A stretch of DNA of 8,147 nucleotides from an uncultured bacterium (GCA_937889645.1 CALBZE010000089.1:1-8147), one strand, 5' to 3'. Positions 1-6,540 are shown, counted from the stretch's first letter. The notes: generated from the letters alone by a model not told the origin. Translations and numbers: made by a program.

Positions 1-43
1 CGCCGCGCAAGCGGCGGCCGACCCCCGCCGGCCCACGGCCGGC
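1..43. repeat. Two short perfect hairpins at the window edge
   Basis: Two perfect inverted repeats are visible. Positions 1-6 (CGCCGC) pair with 11-16 (GCGGCG) around GCAA, a GNRA-type tetraloop on the plus strand; the stem may continue upstream of the window. Positions 27-33 (GCCGGCC) pair with 37-43 (GGCCGGC) around CAC. The first resembles the stem of a terminator for an unseen plus-strand gene, but no T-run follows it. Short GC-only stems arise often by chance at this composition. Confidence 0.4.
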
Positions 44-50
44 CGCCCCC

Positions 51-67
51 GCGCGCCGAGGGCGCGC
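51..67 (-). terminator. Hairpin at the 3' end of the JAMM-like gene, terminator-like
   Basis: GCGCGCC (51-57) and GGCGCGC (61-67) form a perfect 7-bp stem with a 3-nt loop, touching the TAG stop codon of the minus-strand gene (67-69). The position suits a transcript 3' end. The minus-strand sequence beyond it is G-rich with no T-run, so a classical intrinsic terminator is not supported. It could protect an mRNA end or act in a U-tract-less terminator. Confidence 0.35.
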
Positions 68-582
68 TACCTGTCGTGCCCCGGCCCTCCGACCGTCCCG
101 TCCTTCAGGATCCAGATGAACCGATCCTCCCCGCACAAAATGATGTCCACGATCGCCCGCTCGTCCTGCTCGAAGCTGCGGCGGTCGGGGAGCGAACGGT
201 AGCACAGCGGCGCGCCGGTCCCGGTCGGCGGATGGTTGTGCGCAGTGCCGATGTACTTTTCGCTCGTGCACGGGTGGTAGCGCACGCTGGTCGCGCTCGT
301 GTTCTCCATCCGCGCGAGCCGGAACCCTTCGACGACGATCACGCCGTCGCGTTCCGCGCCCTCGAGGCAGAGCACGAACTCGACTTCGGTGATGAACGAG
401 TAGAGGAAGCGCCACCCCTCGAGGACCTCCTGGGCGATCACGATCGGACCGCTCCGCACGTACGCGGCCTCCGACGAAGCGGGACTCCGCGCTTTCCCAG
501 TGCCGTCCGGCGTCTGGGCGTTCAGCATCGCGCTCGCGCAACCCAGGAGGACGGCTGCGAGCACCCCGGTGAACTGCCGCAC
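67..582 (-). CDS. Secreted JAMM/MPN-like metalloprotease-fold protein
   Basis: A 171-residue protein read from GTG at 582. An earlier in-frame TTG at 594 is disfavoured because GGAGG lies 5 nt before the GTG and would fall inside the coding region. Residues 1-22 look like a Sec signal peptide with a hydrophobic core and likely cleavage after LNA, before Gln23. A C at position 15 (LLGC) makes a lipoprotein a weaker alternative. The mature part has a JAMM-like pattern: acidic E66/E68, then H115-N-H117-P, then S130-x2-D133. This compares with the family signature E...HxH...SxxD, which binds zinc in JAB1/MPN isopeptidases and in RadC-like proteins. Four cysteines (72, 105, 127, 150) could form two disulfides outside the cytoplasm. 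The gap between HxH and SxxD (12 residues) is longer than usual, so activity is unproven. The substrate is unknown. It is transcribed away from the DUF72 gene. Confidence 0.7.
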   Translation of the reverse strand: MRQFTGVLAAVLLGCASAMLNAQTPDGTGKARSPASSEAAYVRSGPIVIAQEVLEGWRFLYSFITEVEFVLCLEGAERDGVIVVEGFRLARMENTSATSVRYHPCTSEKYIGTAHNHPPTGTGAPLCYRSLPDRRSFEQDERAIVDIILCGEDRFIWILKDGTVGGPGHDR

Positions 583-587
583 TGCGA

Positions 588-592
588 CCTCC
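588..592 (-). promoter_or_regulatory. Shine-Dalgarno GGAGG setting the start of the JAMM-like gene
   Basis: GGAGG on the minus strand is followed by five bases and then GTG at 582. It decides for the GTG start over the TTG at 594. Confidence 0.65.
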
Positions 593-604
593 AATGCTCC
601 TGCT

Positions 605-699
605 CCGCGGTGGACCGCGGCCGTTTTCGCTGCTCGACCGGGGCACGATCCGGCCCCGGAAACGGGCAGCCGCCACGGGCGCCAGGCCGTGGCGGCTGC
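605..699. repeat. Three consecutive inverted repeats in a divergent intergenic region
   Basis: The 149-bp gap 583-731 separates two divergent genes and holds no gene. It contains CCGCGG at 605-610 and 615-620 (stem 6, loop 4). CCGGGGC at 638-644 pairs with GCCCCGG at 653-659 (stem 7, loop 8). The strongest is a perfect 13-bp stem, 666-678 with 687-699, around an 8-nt loop, ending 32 nt before the DUF72 start. No T-run follows the strong stem on either strand, so it is not a standard terminator. It would lie in the DUF72 leader or serve as a protein-binding dyad. No convincing -35/-10 pair is visible. Confidence 0.6.
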
Positions 700-731
700 G
701 CGGCCCGTCCGGGGCCGCCAGGGAACGGTCC

Positions 732-1631
732 ATGCAAGCGGTGCGCCGCGTGAAGGACGTCCGCATCGGGATATCCGGGTGGAGCTACGCGGGGTGGCGC
801 GGGCAATTCTATCCGTCGGACCTGCCCCGCCGGCGGGAGCTCGAGTACGCGAGCCGCAAGCTGGACTCCATCGAGATCAACGGCTCCTTCTACTCGCTGC
901 AGCGCCCGACCAGCTACCAACGATGGCACGACGAGACGCCGGCCGGCTTCGTCTTCGCGGTCAAGGGGAGCCGCTTCATCTCGCACATGAAGAAGCTGAA
1001 GGACGTGGACACACCGCTCGCGAACTTCTTCGCGTCGGGCGTGTTGCGTCTGGGCGACAAGCTGGGGCCGATCCTCTGGCAGCTCCCGCCCGGGCTGCGC
1101 TTCGACGCCGACCGCATCGCCGGATTCCTCGAGCGCCTGCCCCGGACCACGACGGACGCCGCGAAGCTCGCCCGCCGCCACGACGAGCGGCTCGCCGGCC
1201 GGAGCTGGACCCGCGCCTCGTCGCACCGCCGGATCCGCTACGCCTTCGAGGTGCGTCACCCCTCGTTCCTCGACGCCGACTTCGTCCGGCTCCTCCGTCG
1301 ACACCACGCCGCCCTAGTCATCGCAGACACGGCCGGCCGCTTCCCGTTCGCGGAGGAGATCACCGCCGACTTCGTCTACATCCGCCTCCACGGCGCCGAA
1401 GAGCTCTACGCGAGCGGGTACACCGCCGAGGAGCTCGACTGGTGGGCCGAGAGGATCCGCGCCTGGCGCGACGGTGGCGAGCCCGCCGACGCCAGGCGCA
1501 TCACGGACGACCCGCCGCCGGGTCGCAAGGGACGGAACGTGTACGTCTACTTCGACAACGACGCCCGGGGGCACGCCCCGTTCGACGCCATGCGCCTCGC
1601 CGAACGGCTCCGCGACGACGGTTCGCGGTGA
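732..1631 (+). CDS. DUF72 (YecE-like) TIM-barrel protein
   Basis: A 299-residue protein matching the DUF72/YecE family throughout. Recognisable blocks are RIGISGWSYAGW with FYP (11-28), IEINGSFYSLQ (48-57) and FVFAVKGSRFISHMKKL (73-89). Further blocks are GPILWQLPP (112-120), YAFEVRHPSF (170-179), ALVIADTAGRFPF (194-206), FVYIRLHG (214-221) and the late YVYFDND (271-277). These are family hallmarks from the first strand to the last, so it appears intact. The fold is a TIM barrel; the biochemical role of the family is not established. The ATG at 732 is chosen because conservation begins just after it and AGGG lies about 8 nt upstream. An in-frame ATG at 594 would add 46 unconserved residues across the intergenic hairpins. 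It converges on the universal stress protein gene. Confidence 0.9.
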   Translation: MQAVRRVKDVRIGISGWSYAGWRGQFYPSDLPRRRELEYASRKLDSIEINGSFYSLQRPTSYQRWHDETPAGFVFAVKGSRFISHMKKLKDVDTPLANFFASGVLRLGDKLGPILWQLPPGLRFDADRIAGFLERLPRTTTDAAKLARRHDERLAGRSWTRASSHRRIRYAFEVRHPSFLDADFVRLLRRHHAALVIADTAGRFPFAEEITADFVYIRLHGAEELYASGYTAEELDWWAERIRAWRDGGEPADARRITDDPPPGRKGRNVYVYFDNDARGHAPFDAMRLAERLRDDGSR

Positions 1632-1632
1632 T

Positions 1633-1720
1633 CCCCGACAATCGCCGACCGGCGCCGGATCGCTCGCCACCAGGCCCCAGATCGCTCGCCGCCTCGTGCC
1701 GGATCGCTCGCCACCCGGCG
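1633..1720. repeat. 22-bp tandem repeat between convergent genes
   Basis: The whole gap between the DUF72 stop (1631) and the usp stop (1734) is built from a 22-bp unit. Copies lie at 1655-1676, 1677-1698 and 1699-1720. All share CC.GATCGCTCGCC.CC, and the core ATCGCTCGCC recurs exactly at 1659, 1681 and 1703. A decayed copy at 1633-1654 matches the third in about 14 of 22 positions, and a shortened relic (ACTCGCC) follows at about 1725. Twenty-two is not a multiple of three and no gene spans it. No terminator with a T-run is seen here. Confidence 0.8.
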
Positions 1721-1733
1721 CGGAACTCGCCGG

Positions 1734-2651
1734 CTAACCGCCCCGCGGCCGGAAGAGCAGCACCGGGGTCTCCGCCGCTCGCACGACCTTGTCCGCCGTG
1801 CTCCCCAGGAGCAGCCGCTTGAGCCCGCCGTAGCCGTGGGTCGTCATCGCGATCAGCTCCGCGTCGTCCTCCCTGGCCGCGTCCAGGATCGCCGCGGCTG
1901 GCGCGACGTGCTTGGTCGCGAGCGTGCGGACCTCCGCTGCCCGGGGCCCGAGCGCCCGCGCCACGCCGTGGAGGTACGCTTCCGCCTTCTGCACCAGCTC
2001 GCGCGCCCGCTCCTCGTCCAACCGGAACACGTGGCCGCCCACGACGAGCTCCGGCGGCACCACGCGGAGCAGCGTGTAGTGCGTCCGCCCCGGCACGCCG
2101 AGCGCGGCGGCGTGCGGCAGGATCTGCTCCGAGAGGATCGACCCGTCGAGCGCGACCAGGATCCGGTCGAAGCTCGGCCGCCGCGACGGGTCGCCGCCGT
2201 CCCGCGGCCGGACCAGCAACACGGGCACTTCGAGGCGACGCACGACCTCGTCGGCGACGCTGCCGAGCCACGCACGCTCGAAGCCGCCCCGGCCGTGCGT
2301 GCTCATCACGACCATGTCGACCTCGCCCTCCCACGCCGCCCGTTCCAGCATCGTCGCCGCGCGGCCGACGAGCAGCCGCGTGTGGACCCGGACCTCGCCG
2401 CGCGACGCGACTACGTCCGCGACCCGCCCGAGATACTCGCGCGACCGCTCCCGGAACTCCTCGTCCAACTGCGGGTCGAGCGCCATGCCATCCACCTCCG
2501 GCAGAAGCTCGTGCACCCGGACGAGGACCAGCCGCGCGCCCGTGCGCCGCGCGACCGCCTCCGCGTACGGCAGCGCCTGCTCCGCGAACGCCGAGCCGTC
2601 GAGCGGCACCATCACCTCGCGGTACGTCGGGATTCGATGCGACGAGCTCAA
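1734..2651 (-). CDS. Tandem-domain universal stress protein (UspA family)
   Basis: A 305-residue protein with two UspA domains (about 7-148 and 160-303). Each starts with a first strand ending in the pattern hydrophobic-x-LDGS (REVMVPLDGS at 11-20; DRILVALDGS at 162-171). Each ends with the ATP-loop signature HG-x9-GS then a strand: H119-G120...G130-S131 with VPVLLVRP, and H272-G273...G283-S284 with TPVLLFRP. The first Gly of the canonical G2xG9xG(S/T) motif is Ser in domain 1 (S117) and Thr in domain 2 (T270), so ATP binding is likely but not certain. Cytoplasmic stress-survival role is inferred from family. The start is the TTG at 2651, which overlaps the TGA of ppsA as TTGA and follows a G-rich stretch (GGGGTGGGG). 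It places the first strand at the usual distance. This indicates an operon with PEP synthase and coupled translation. Confidence 0.9.
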   Translation of the reverse strand: MSSSHRIPTYREVMVPLDGSAFAEQALPYAEAVARRTGARLVLVRVHELLPEVDGMALDPQLDEEFRERSREYLGRVADVVASRGEVRVHTRLLVGRAATMLERAAWEGEVDMVVMSTHGRGGFERAWLGSVADEVVRRLEVPVLLVRPRDGGDPSRRPSFDRILVALDGSILSEQILPHAAALGVPGRTHYTLLRVVPPELVVGGHVFRLDEERARELVQKAEAYLHGVARALGPRAAEVRTLATKHVAPAAAILDAAREDDAELIAMTTHGYGGLKRLLLGSTADKVVRAAETPVLLFRPRGG

Positions 2652-5212
2652 GCGCCCCACCCCGGTGATCCGTCGACGACCGCTCGGCCCATCGGACCTC
2701 TGCCGTCGACGGATCCAGTCGAAACGGACGACGGGCGGCGGTCGCCGCCCGTCCCGATCGGTCTCCCTGCTCCCACGTCTGCCACCTCTGGCAACTCGCG
2801 GGCCAGCCACGAATCCCGCCGCGCCGCCTCGACCACCACCCGCCGCTCCGCCCGCGCGATGTGCCGCCGCGCCGCTTCCACCGCGTCCGGATTCACCGAG
2901 ATCGAGTCGATCCCCCACTCGACCAGCCGCTCGGCGTAGTCGGGATAGACCGACGGCGCCTGCCCGCAGATCGAGCTCGTGATCCCCAACCGCTGGCACT
3001 CCCGGATGATCGCGTGGATCGCCTCCAGCACCGCGCGGTCGCGCTCGTCGTAGACCGGCGCGACGACCTCGCTGTCCCGGTCGACGCCGAGCACGAGTTG
3101 TGTCAGGTCGTTCGACCCGATCGAGACGCCCGTCACGCCCAGCCGCACGTACTCCTCAAGCCACGAGACGATCGACGGCACCTCCGCCATGACCCAGAGC
3201 TGCAGCCGACGGTCGCGCGCCAGCCCGCTCTCGTCGATCAGCCGCCGACACTCCCGGAACTCCCACCCGGTCCGCACGAACGGGATCATGAGGTGAAGGT
3301 TGTCGTAATCGGCCCGCACCTCCTCGATCACCCGCAGCTCCAGCGCGAACAGGTCCGGCTCGCGGATGTAGCGGAAACACCCGCGATACCCGAGCATCGG
3401 GTTGTCCTCCGCCGCCTCGAACCGCTCGCCGCCCTCTAGGTTCCGGAACTCGTTCGTCTTGAAGTCCGTCGTCCGGTAGATCACAGGCCGAGGGTGGAAC
3501 GCCCGCGCGATCACTCGCAGGTCCGCCGCCAGCCGTTCGACGAATTCATCGCCTTTGCCCTGCTCCAGCAGCAGCCGCGGATGACGACCCTCCAACGCCG
3601 ACAGGATCATGAACTCCGCCCGCACGAGCCCCACGCCGTCGACCGGCAGCGCCGCCACTTCCTCCGCCCGGTCCGGCTCGGCCAGGTTCACGTACAGCCG
3701 CGTCGCGGTCACGATGGGTGGAGCCGAGACGACGCTGGGTGCGCCCCGCACCGCGCCCGGCGCACTCGGCGCACCCGCCCACCGCGGCGCCCCGGCGGCC
3801 GCCCGCTCGGCCGCGCCCGCTGCTCCCTCGGCCCCGGCCGTCGGTGCCGCACCACCCGCCCCCTGCCCAACGGCCGCCGCACCCTCCCCACGCCCCGCCT
3901 CCCCCGCCACCACCGTCCCCGCCCGCGCATCGACGGTCACCACCATCCCGTCCTCCAGCACCCGCGTCGCCTCGCGCGTCCCGACGATGCACGGGATCCC
4001 CAGCTCCCGCGACACGATCGCCGCGTGCGACGTCATCCCGCCCGAGTCGGTCACGATCGCCGCCGCGCGCCGCATGAGCGGCACCCAGTCCGGCGCGGTA
4101 CGCGACGTCACCAGCACCTCGCCGTCCCGCAGCTTCCCGCCCTCCTTGGGCGATCCAAGCACGCGCACCATCCCCGAGGCGACGCCCGGGCTCGCGCCCA
4201 GTCCGCTCAGCAGGACCTGCCCCTCCACCGTCGGCCGCGACACCGACCGCTCCCGCAACGTCGTGACCGGACGCGTCTGGACCAGGTAGATCCGACCGTC
4301 CTCGATCGCCCACTCGGCGTCCTGCGGCGCGCCGTAGTGCGCCTCGTCCCGCTTCCCCAGCTCCGCCAACTCCCGCACCTCCGCGGCGGTCAGCACCGGC
4401 GCCGTCGCCTTCTCCTCCGGCAGCTCGACCCGGACGTTCTCCCCCGTCTCATCGTCCCGCACCAGCATCACGTCCTTGTGCCCGATCAGGCGGACCGTCG
4501 CCATCGTCTCCTTGTCGACCTCGTAGCGGTCCGGGTTGACCTCGCCGCCCACCACCACCTCGCCCAGGCCCCACGCGGCCTCGATGACCAGCCGGTTCCG
4601 GTCGCCCGTCGCCGGGTCGACCGTGAAGAGCACGCCCGCCTTCTCGCTTTCGACCATCTTCTGCACCACGACAGCGACCGGCGCCTCCTCGCCCAGACCC
4701 TGCTTGATCCGGTAGAAGAGGACCCGCGCGCCGTAGCTCGACGCCCAGCAGTCGCGCACCCGCTCGACCAGCGCGTCCGTGCCCCGCACATTCAGGAAGC
4801 TCTGGAACATCCCGGCGAACGAGTACTGCGCCGTGTCCTCGACGGTCGCCGAGGAGCGGACGGCGACGGCGACGTCGTCCACGCCCTCGCGCGCGCCGAG
4901 TTCGCCGTACGCGGCCTCGATCTCTTCGCGCACCTCGTCCGGGACCTCGCCGCGTCGCACAGCGTCCTGCAGCGCCTCCGCCGCCGCGGCCAGCGCGTCC
5001 GGGTCGTCGACGTCGAGGTCGGCCAGCCGCCGCTCGACCTCCCGGTCCAGCCCCGTCGCCTCACGGAACCGATGGAACGCCGCGACCGTGACCACGAAAC
5101 CGGGCGGGACCGGGAGCCCGGCGCGCGTCATCTCCCCCAGGTTCGCGCCCTTGCCGCCGACCTCCGCGACATCGTCGCGACCCAGCTCCTCGAACCAGCG
5201 AACGTAGTCCAC
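2648..5212 (-). CDS. ppsA: Phosphoenolpyruvate synthase (pyruvate, water dikinase)
   Basis: An 854-residue enzyme converting pyruvate, ATP and water to PEP, AMP and phosphate, the entry to gluconeogenesis from pyruvate. The N-terminal ATP-grasp-like nucleotide domain (about 1-345) shows GGKGANLGEM, AVRSSATVED and FTVDPATGDRN. The swivelling domain has the phosphohistidine segment GGMTSHAAIVSRELG with H396. The C-terminal TIM barrel (about 500-785) shows GVGLVRAEF, RTTDFKTNEFRNLEGGE, NPMLGYRG, SIGSNDLTQL and ICGQAPS with catalytic C749. All key residues are present. GTG at 5212 is preceded by GGAGG at 5 nt. E. coli PpsA is 792 residues; the excess comes from an Ala/Gly/Pro linker (about 436-498) between the swivel and barrel domains, and a tail (about 790-854) without family similarity. 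It reads into the usp gene by a 4-nt overlap and is divergent from the MscS gene. Confidence 0.96.
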   Translation of the reverse strand: MDYVRWFEELGRDDVAEVGGKGANLGEMTRAGLPVPPGFVVTVAAFHRFREATGLDREVERRLADLDVDDPDALAAAAEALQDAVRRGEVPDEVREEIEAAYGELGAREGVDDVAVAVRSSATVEDTAQYSFAGMFQSFLNVRGTDALVERVRDCWASSYGARVLFYRIKQGLGEEAPVAVVVQKMVESEKAGVLFTVDPATGDRNRLVIEAAWGLGEVVVGGEVNPDRYEVDKETMATVRLIGHKDVMLVRDDETGENVRVELPEEKATAPVLTAAEVRELAELGKRDEAHYGAPQDAEWAIEDGRIYLVQTRPVTTLRERSVSRPTVEGQVLLSGLGASPGVASGMVRVLGSPKEGGKLRDGEVLVTSRTAPDWVPLMRRAAAIVTDSGGMTSHAAIVSRELGIPCIVGTREATRVLEDGMVVTVDARAGTVVAGEAGRGEGAAAVGQGAGGAAPTAGAEGAAGAAERAAAGAPRWAGAPSAPGAVRGAPSVVSAPPIVTATRLYVNLAEPDRAEEVAALPVDGVGLVRAEFMILSALEGRHPRLLLEQGKGDEFVERLAADLRVIARAFHPRPVIYRTTDFKTNEFRNLEGGERFEAAEDNPMLGYRGCFRYIREPDLFALELRVIEEVRADYDNLHLMIPFVRTGWEFRECRRLIDESGLARDRRLQLWVMAEVPSIVSWLEEYVRLGVTGVSIGSNDLTQLVLGVDRDSEVVAPVYDERDRAVLEAIHAIIRECQRLGITSSICGQAPSVYPDYAERLVEWGIDSISVNPDAVEAARRHIARAERRVVVEAARRDSWLARELPEVADVGAGRPIGTGGDRRPSSVSTGSVDGRGPMGRAVVDGSPGWGA
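2667..2715 (-). repeat. 12-bp perfect inverted repeat in the ppsA tail, next to the usp start
   Basis: GATCCGTCGACG (2667-2678) and CGTCGACGGATC (2704-2715) are exact reverse complements 25 nt apart. Each half contains the self-palindrome CGTCGACG. In ppsA mRNA the stem would end about 15 nt before the usp TTG codon, so it could affect ribosome loading there. It is translated as part of the PEP synthase tail. Confidence 0.75.
2730..2753 (-). repeat. 11-bp hairpin in the ppsA C-terminal tail
   Basis: GACGGGCGGCG (2730-2740) and CGCCGCCCGTC (2743-2753) are perfect reverse complements separated by two bases, giving a 10-bp stem with a 4-nt loop. It lies inside the reading frame of the non-conserved tail and is followed in the direction of transcription by only a short TTT. 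It looks like intergenic terminator-type structure that is now translated. Confidence 0.75.
3882..3905 (-). other. G-quadruplex motif in ppsA mRNA
   Basis: On the coding (minus) strand four G runs of 5, 4, 4 and 3 are separated by loops of 4, 3 and 1 nt, fitting the G3+N1-7 pattern. Further G runs continue downstream to about 3848. It lies in the codons of the Ala/Gly-rich linker between the swivel and TIM-barrel domains. It is a sequence-level prediction; the motif may only reflect Gly codons at high GC. Confidence 0.5.
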
Positions 5213-5305
5213 GACCGCCTCCGTCTCGTCCCCGGGCTGCGGACGCACACGATGTGCCCGGGGGTCGCGACGACGGCACGATTCCAGCCGACGACCCGGA
5301 AGACG
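5213..5305. promoter_or_regulatory. Divergent promoter region ppsA / mscS with nested dyads
   Basis: These 93 bp must carry promoters for both ppsA and the channel gene. CCCCGGGC (5230-5237) pairs perfectly with GCCCGGGG (5256-5263) around 18 nt. Inside that, GCACA (5245-5249) and TGTGC (5253-5257) form an operator-like dyad with a 3-bp centre. The two share bases 5256-5257, so they cannot both form as RNA stems. No confident -35/-10 hexamers are seen on either strand. Confidence 0.45.
5218..5222 (-). promoter_or_regulatory. Shine-Dalgarno GGAGG setting the ppsA start
   Basis: GGAGG on the minus strand is five bases before the GTG at 5212, marking the PEP synthase start within a reading frame that stays open far upstream. 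Confidence 0.75.
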
Positions 5306-6520
5306 ATGGCTGACAGCGCGAACCCCGACCCCCGGACCGATCGTTCCGCCGTCGACGCTCCCGCCGGCTCCCATCGCCGGGCTCGGCCCGTGCGTCGTCC
5401 CCGCCACGCCTTCCTCCTCGCCATCGCATTCGCCGGCGCGATCCTCGCCCTCTGGGGCGAACCGGCCGCTCAGGTCGGCGAGCAGGTCCCGCAGGAGCCC
5501 GAGCCGCTGGAGCTGGAACCTCCCCCGCAGCTCCCTGCTCCGGCCCGCCCCGAGCAACGTCGCCTCGCCGACGAGGAAATCCCCACCCCCGAAGAGTCCG
5601 CCCGCGAGGCGCGACACGTGCTCCGCGAGTTCGCCGAGGGCTTCTACGGCCTGCTCCCGCGCATCGGCGTCGCGCTCGCGATCCTCGTCCTCGCCGGCAT
5701 CCTCACCTACGTCCTGCGGCCTCTCATCCGCCGGCTGCTCGGGAGCTGGGAAAGGGGCGAGGCGGCGAGCGCGCTGGCGGGGATCGTCATCTGGGTCGTC
5801 GCGCTCGGCATCGCCTTCAGCGTCCTCGCCGGCGACGCCCGTGCGCTCCTCGGCCTCGCCGGCCTCGTCGGCCTCGCCCTCTCCTGGTCCCTCCAGACGC
5901 CGATCGAGAGCTTCACCGGCTGGCTCATGAACTCCTTCAAGGCCTACTACCGCATCGGCGACCGCATCGCGGTGGGCGACGTCTACGGCGACGTCTACAA
6001 GATCGACTTCCTCACCACGACCGTCTGGGAGATCGGCGGGCCCGACAAGCCGATCTCGGGTGAGGAGGCGACGGGCGCGCTCATCACGTTCCCGAACTCG
6101 GAGGTCCTGCGCGCCAACATCATCAACTTCACGCGCGACCTGCCGTTCGTCTGGGACGAGGTCGTGATCGGCGTCGCGGAGGACAGCGACCTCGCCTACG
6201 TCGCCCGCGTCTTCGGCGACGTCGCCAAGCGCGTCGTCGGCCCGGCCATGGCCGACCCGGCAGAGCGCTACCGCGACTTGCTCGACGACGTCGGCTTCGT
6301 TTACGATGTCGCCGCCGAGCCCAGGATCTTCTTCGCGGCGAACGAGTCGTACGTCGACGTCGTCGTCCGCTACCTGGTGCCGGCCCGCGAGCGGCGCGCC
6401 TGGGCCAGCCGCCTGACCGCGGCGCTCGTCATGGAGCTCCACCGGCCGGAGCACCGCGACAGGATGCGGCCAGGCTACCCCCTCATGCAGATCGATCTGC
6501 GCCGCGCCGACGAGGACTGA
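5306..6520 (+). CDS. MscS-family mechanosensitive ion channel
   Basis: A 404-residue inner-membrane channel, expected to release solutes on membrane tension. An Arg-rich N-terminus is followed by a hydrophobic segment (about 34-52, a signal anchor or signal peptide ending near AAQ). A Glu/Pro-rich stretch (about 60-83) and charged helix follow. Two transmembrane helices lie at 117-138 and 154-175. A pore-type third helix (178-205) is small-residue rich, with LAGLVGLALSWSLQ. The beta domain shows YRIGDRIAVGDVYGDV (215-230) and ITFPNSEVLRANIINFTRD (260-278), the MscS signature, with a short insertion (244-257) before it. A C-terminal alpha/beta domain completes the fold (284-398). The ATG at 5306 follows GGAAG. 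An upstream ATG at 5252 would place coding sequence over the shared promoter dyads. The TPR gene starts 20 nt downstream, probably in the same transcript. Gating properties cannot be read from sequence. Confidence 0.93.
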   Translation: MADSANPDPRTDRSAVDAPAGSHRRARPVRRPRHAFLLAIAFAGAILALWGEPAAQVGEQVPQEPEPLELEPPPQLPAPARPEQRRLADEEIPTPEESAREARHVLREFAEGFYGLLPRIGVALAILVLAGILTYVLRPLIRRLLGSWERGEAASALAGIVIWVVALGIAFSVLAGDARALLGLAGLVGLALSWSLQTPIESFTGWLMNSFKAYYRIGDRIAVGDVYGDVYKIDFLTTTVWEIGGPDKPISGEEATGALITFPNSEVLRANIINFTRDLPFVWDEVVIGVAEDSDLAYVARVFGDVAKRVVGPAMADPAERYRDLLDDVGFVYDVAAEPRIFFAANESYVDVVVRYLVPARERRAWASRLTAALVMELHRPEHRDRMRPGYPLMQIDLRRADED

Positions 6521-6540
6521 ATCCGCACTCGAACGAAGAC

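Noticed and set aside
583..594. TTG start for the JAMM-like protein
   Set aside because: It would place the GGAGG ribosome site inside the gene; the GTG at 582 has correct spacing.
594..731. Upstream ATG extension of the DUF72 protein
   Set aside because: The extra residues run through intergenic hairpins and do not match the family N-terminus, which begins just after 732.
1633..1720. CRISPR array
   Set aside because: The repeats are directly adjacent 22-bp units without spacers and no cas genes are near.
500..1822. Plus-strand frame overlapping DUF72
   Set aside because: It gives an Arg/Pro/Ala-rich translation without family features and overlaps the conserved DUF72 frame.
2652..2999. 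N-terminal extension of the universal stress protein
   Set aside because: The frame is open but overlaps the ppsA 3' coding region; domain similarity and the TTGA overlap point to 2651.
3494..5305. Long plus-strand open frame opposite ppsA, in frame with the channel
   Set aside because: The translation is Arg/His/Pro-rich shadow sequence antisense to ppsA; channel similarity starts only after 5306.
5213..6454. Continuation of the ppsA reading frame far upstream on the minus strand, opposite the MscS gene
   Set aside because: It has no similarity to the enzyme family, lies antisense to a clear channel gene, and ppsA has an ideal GGAGG plus GTG at 5212. Long antisense frames are expected at this GC content.
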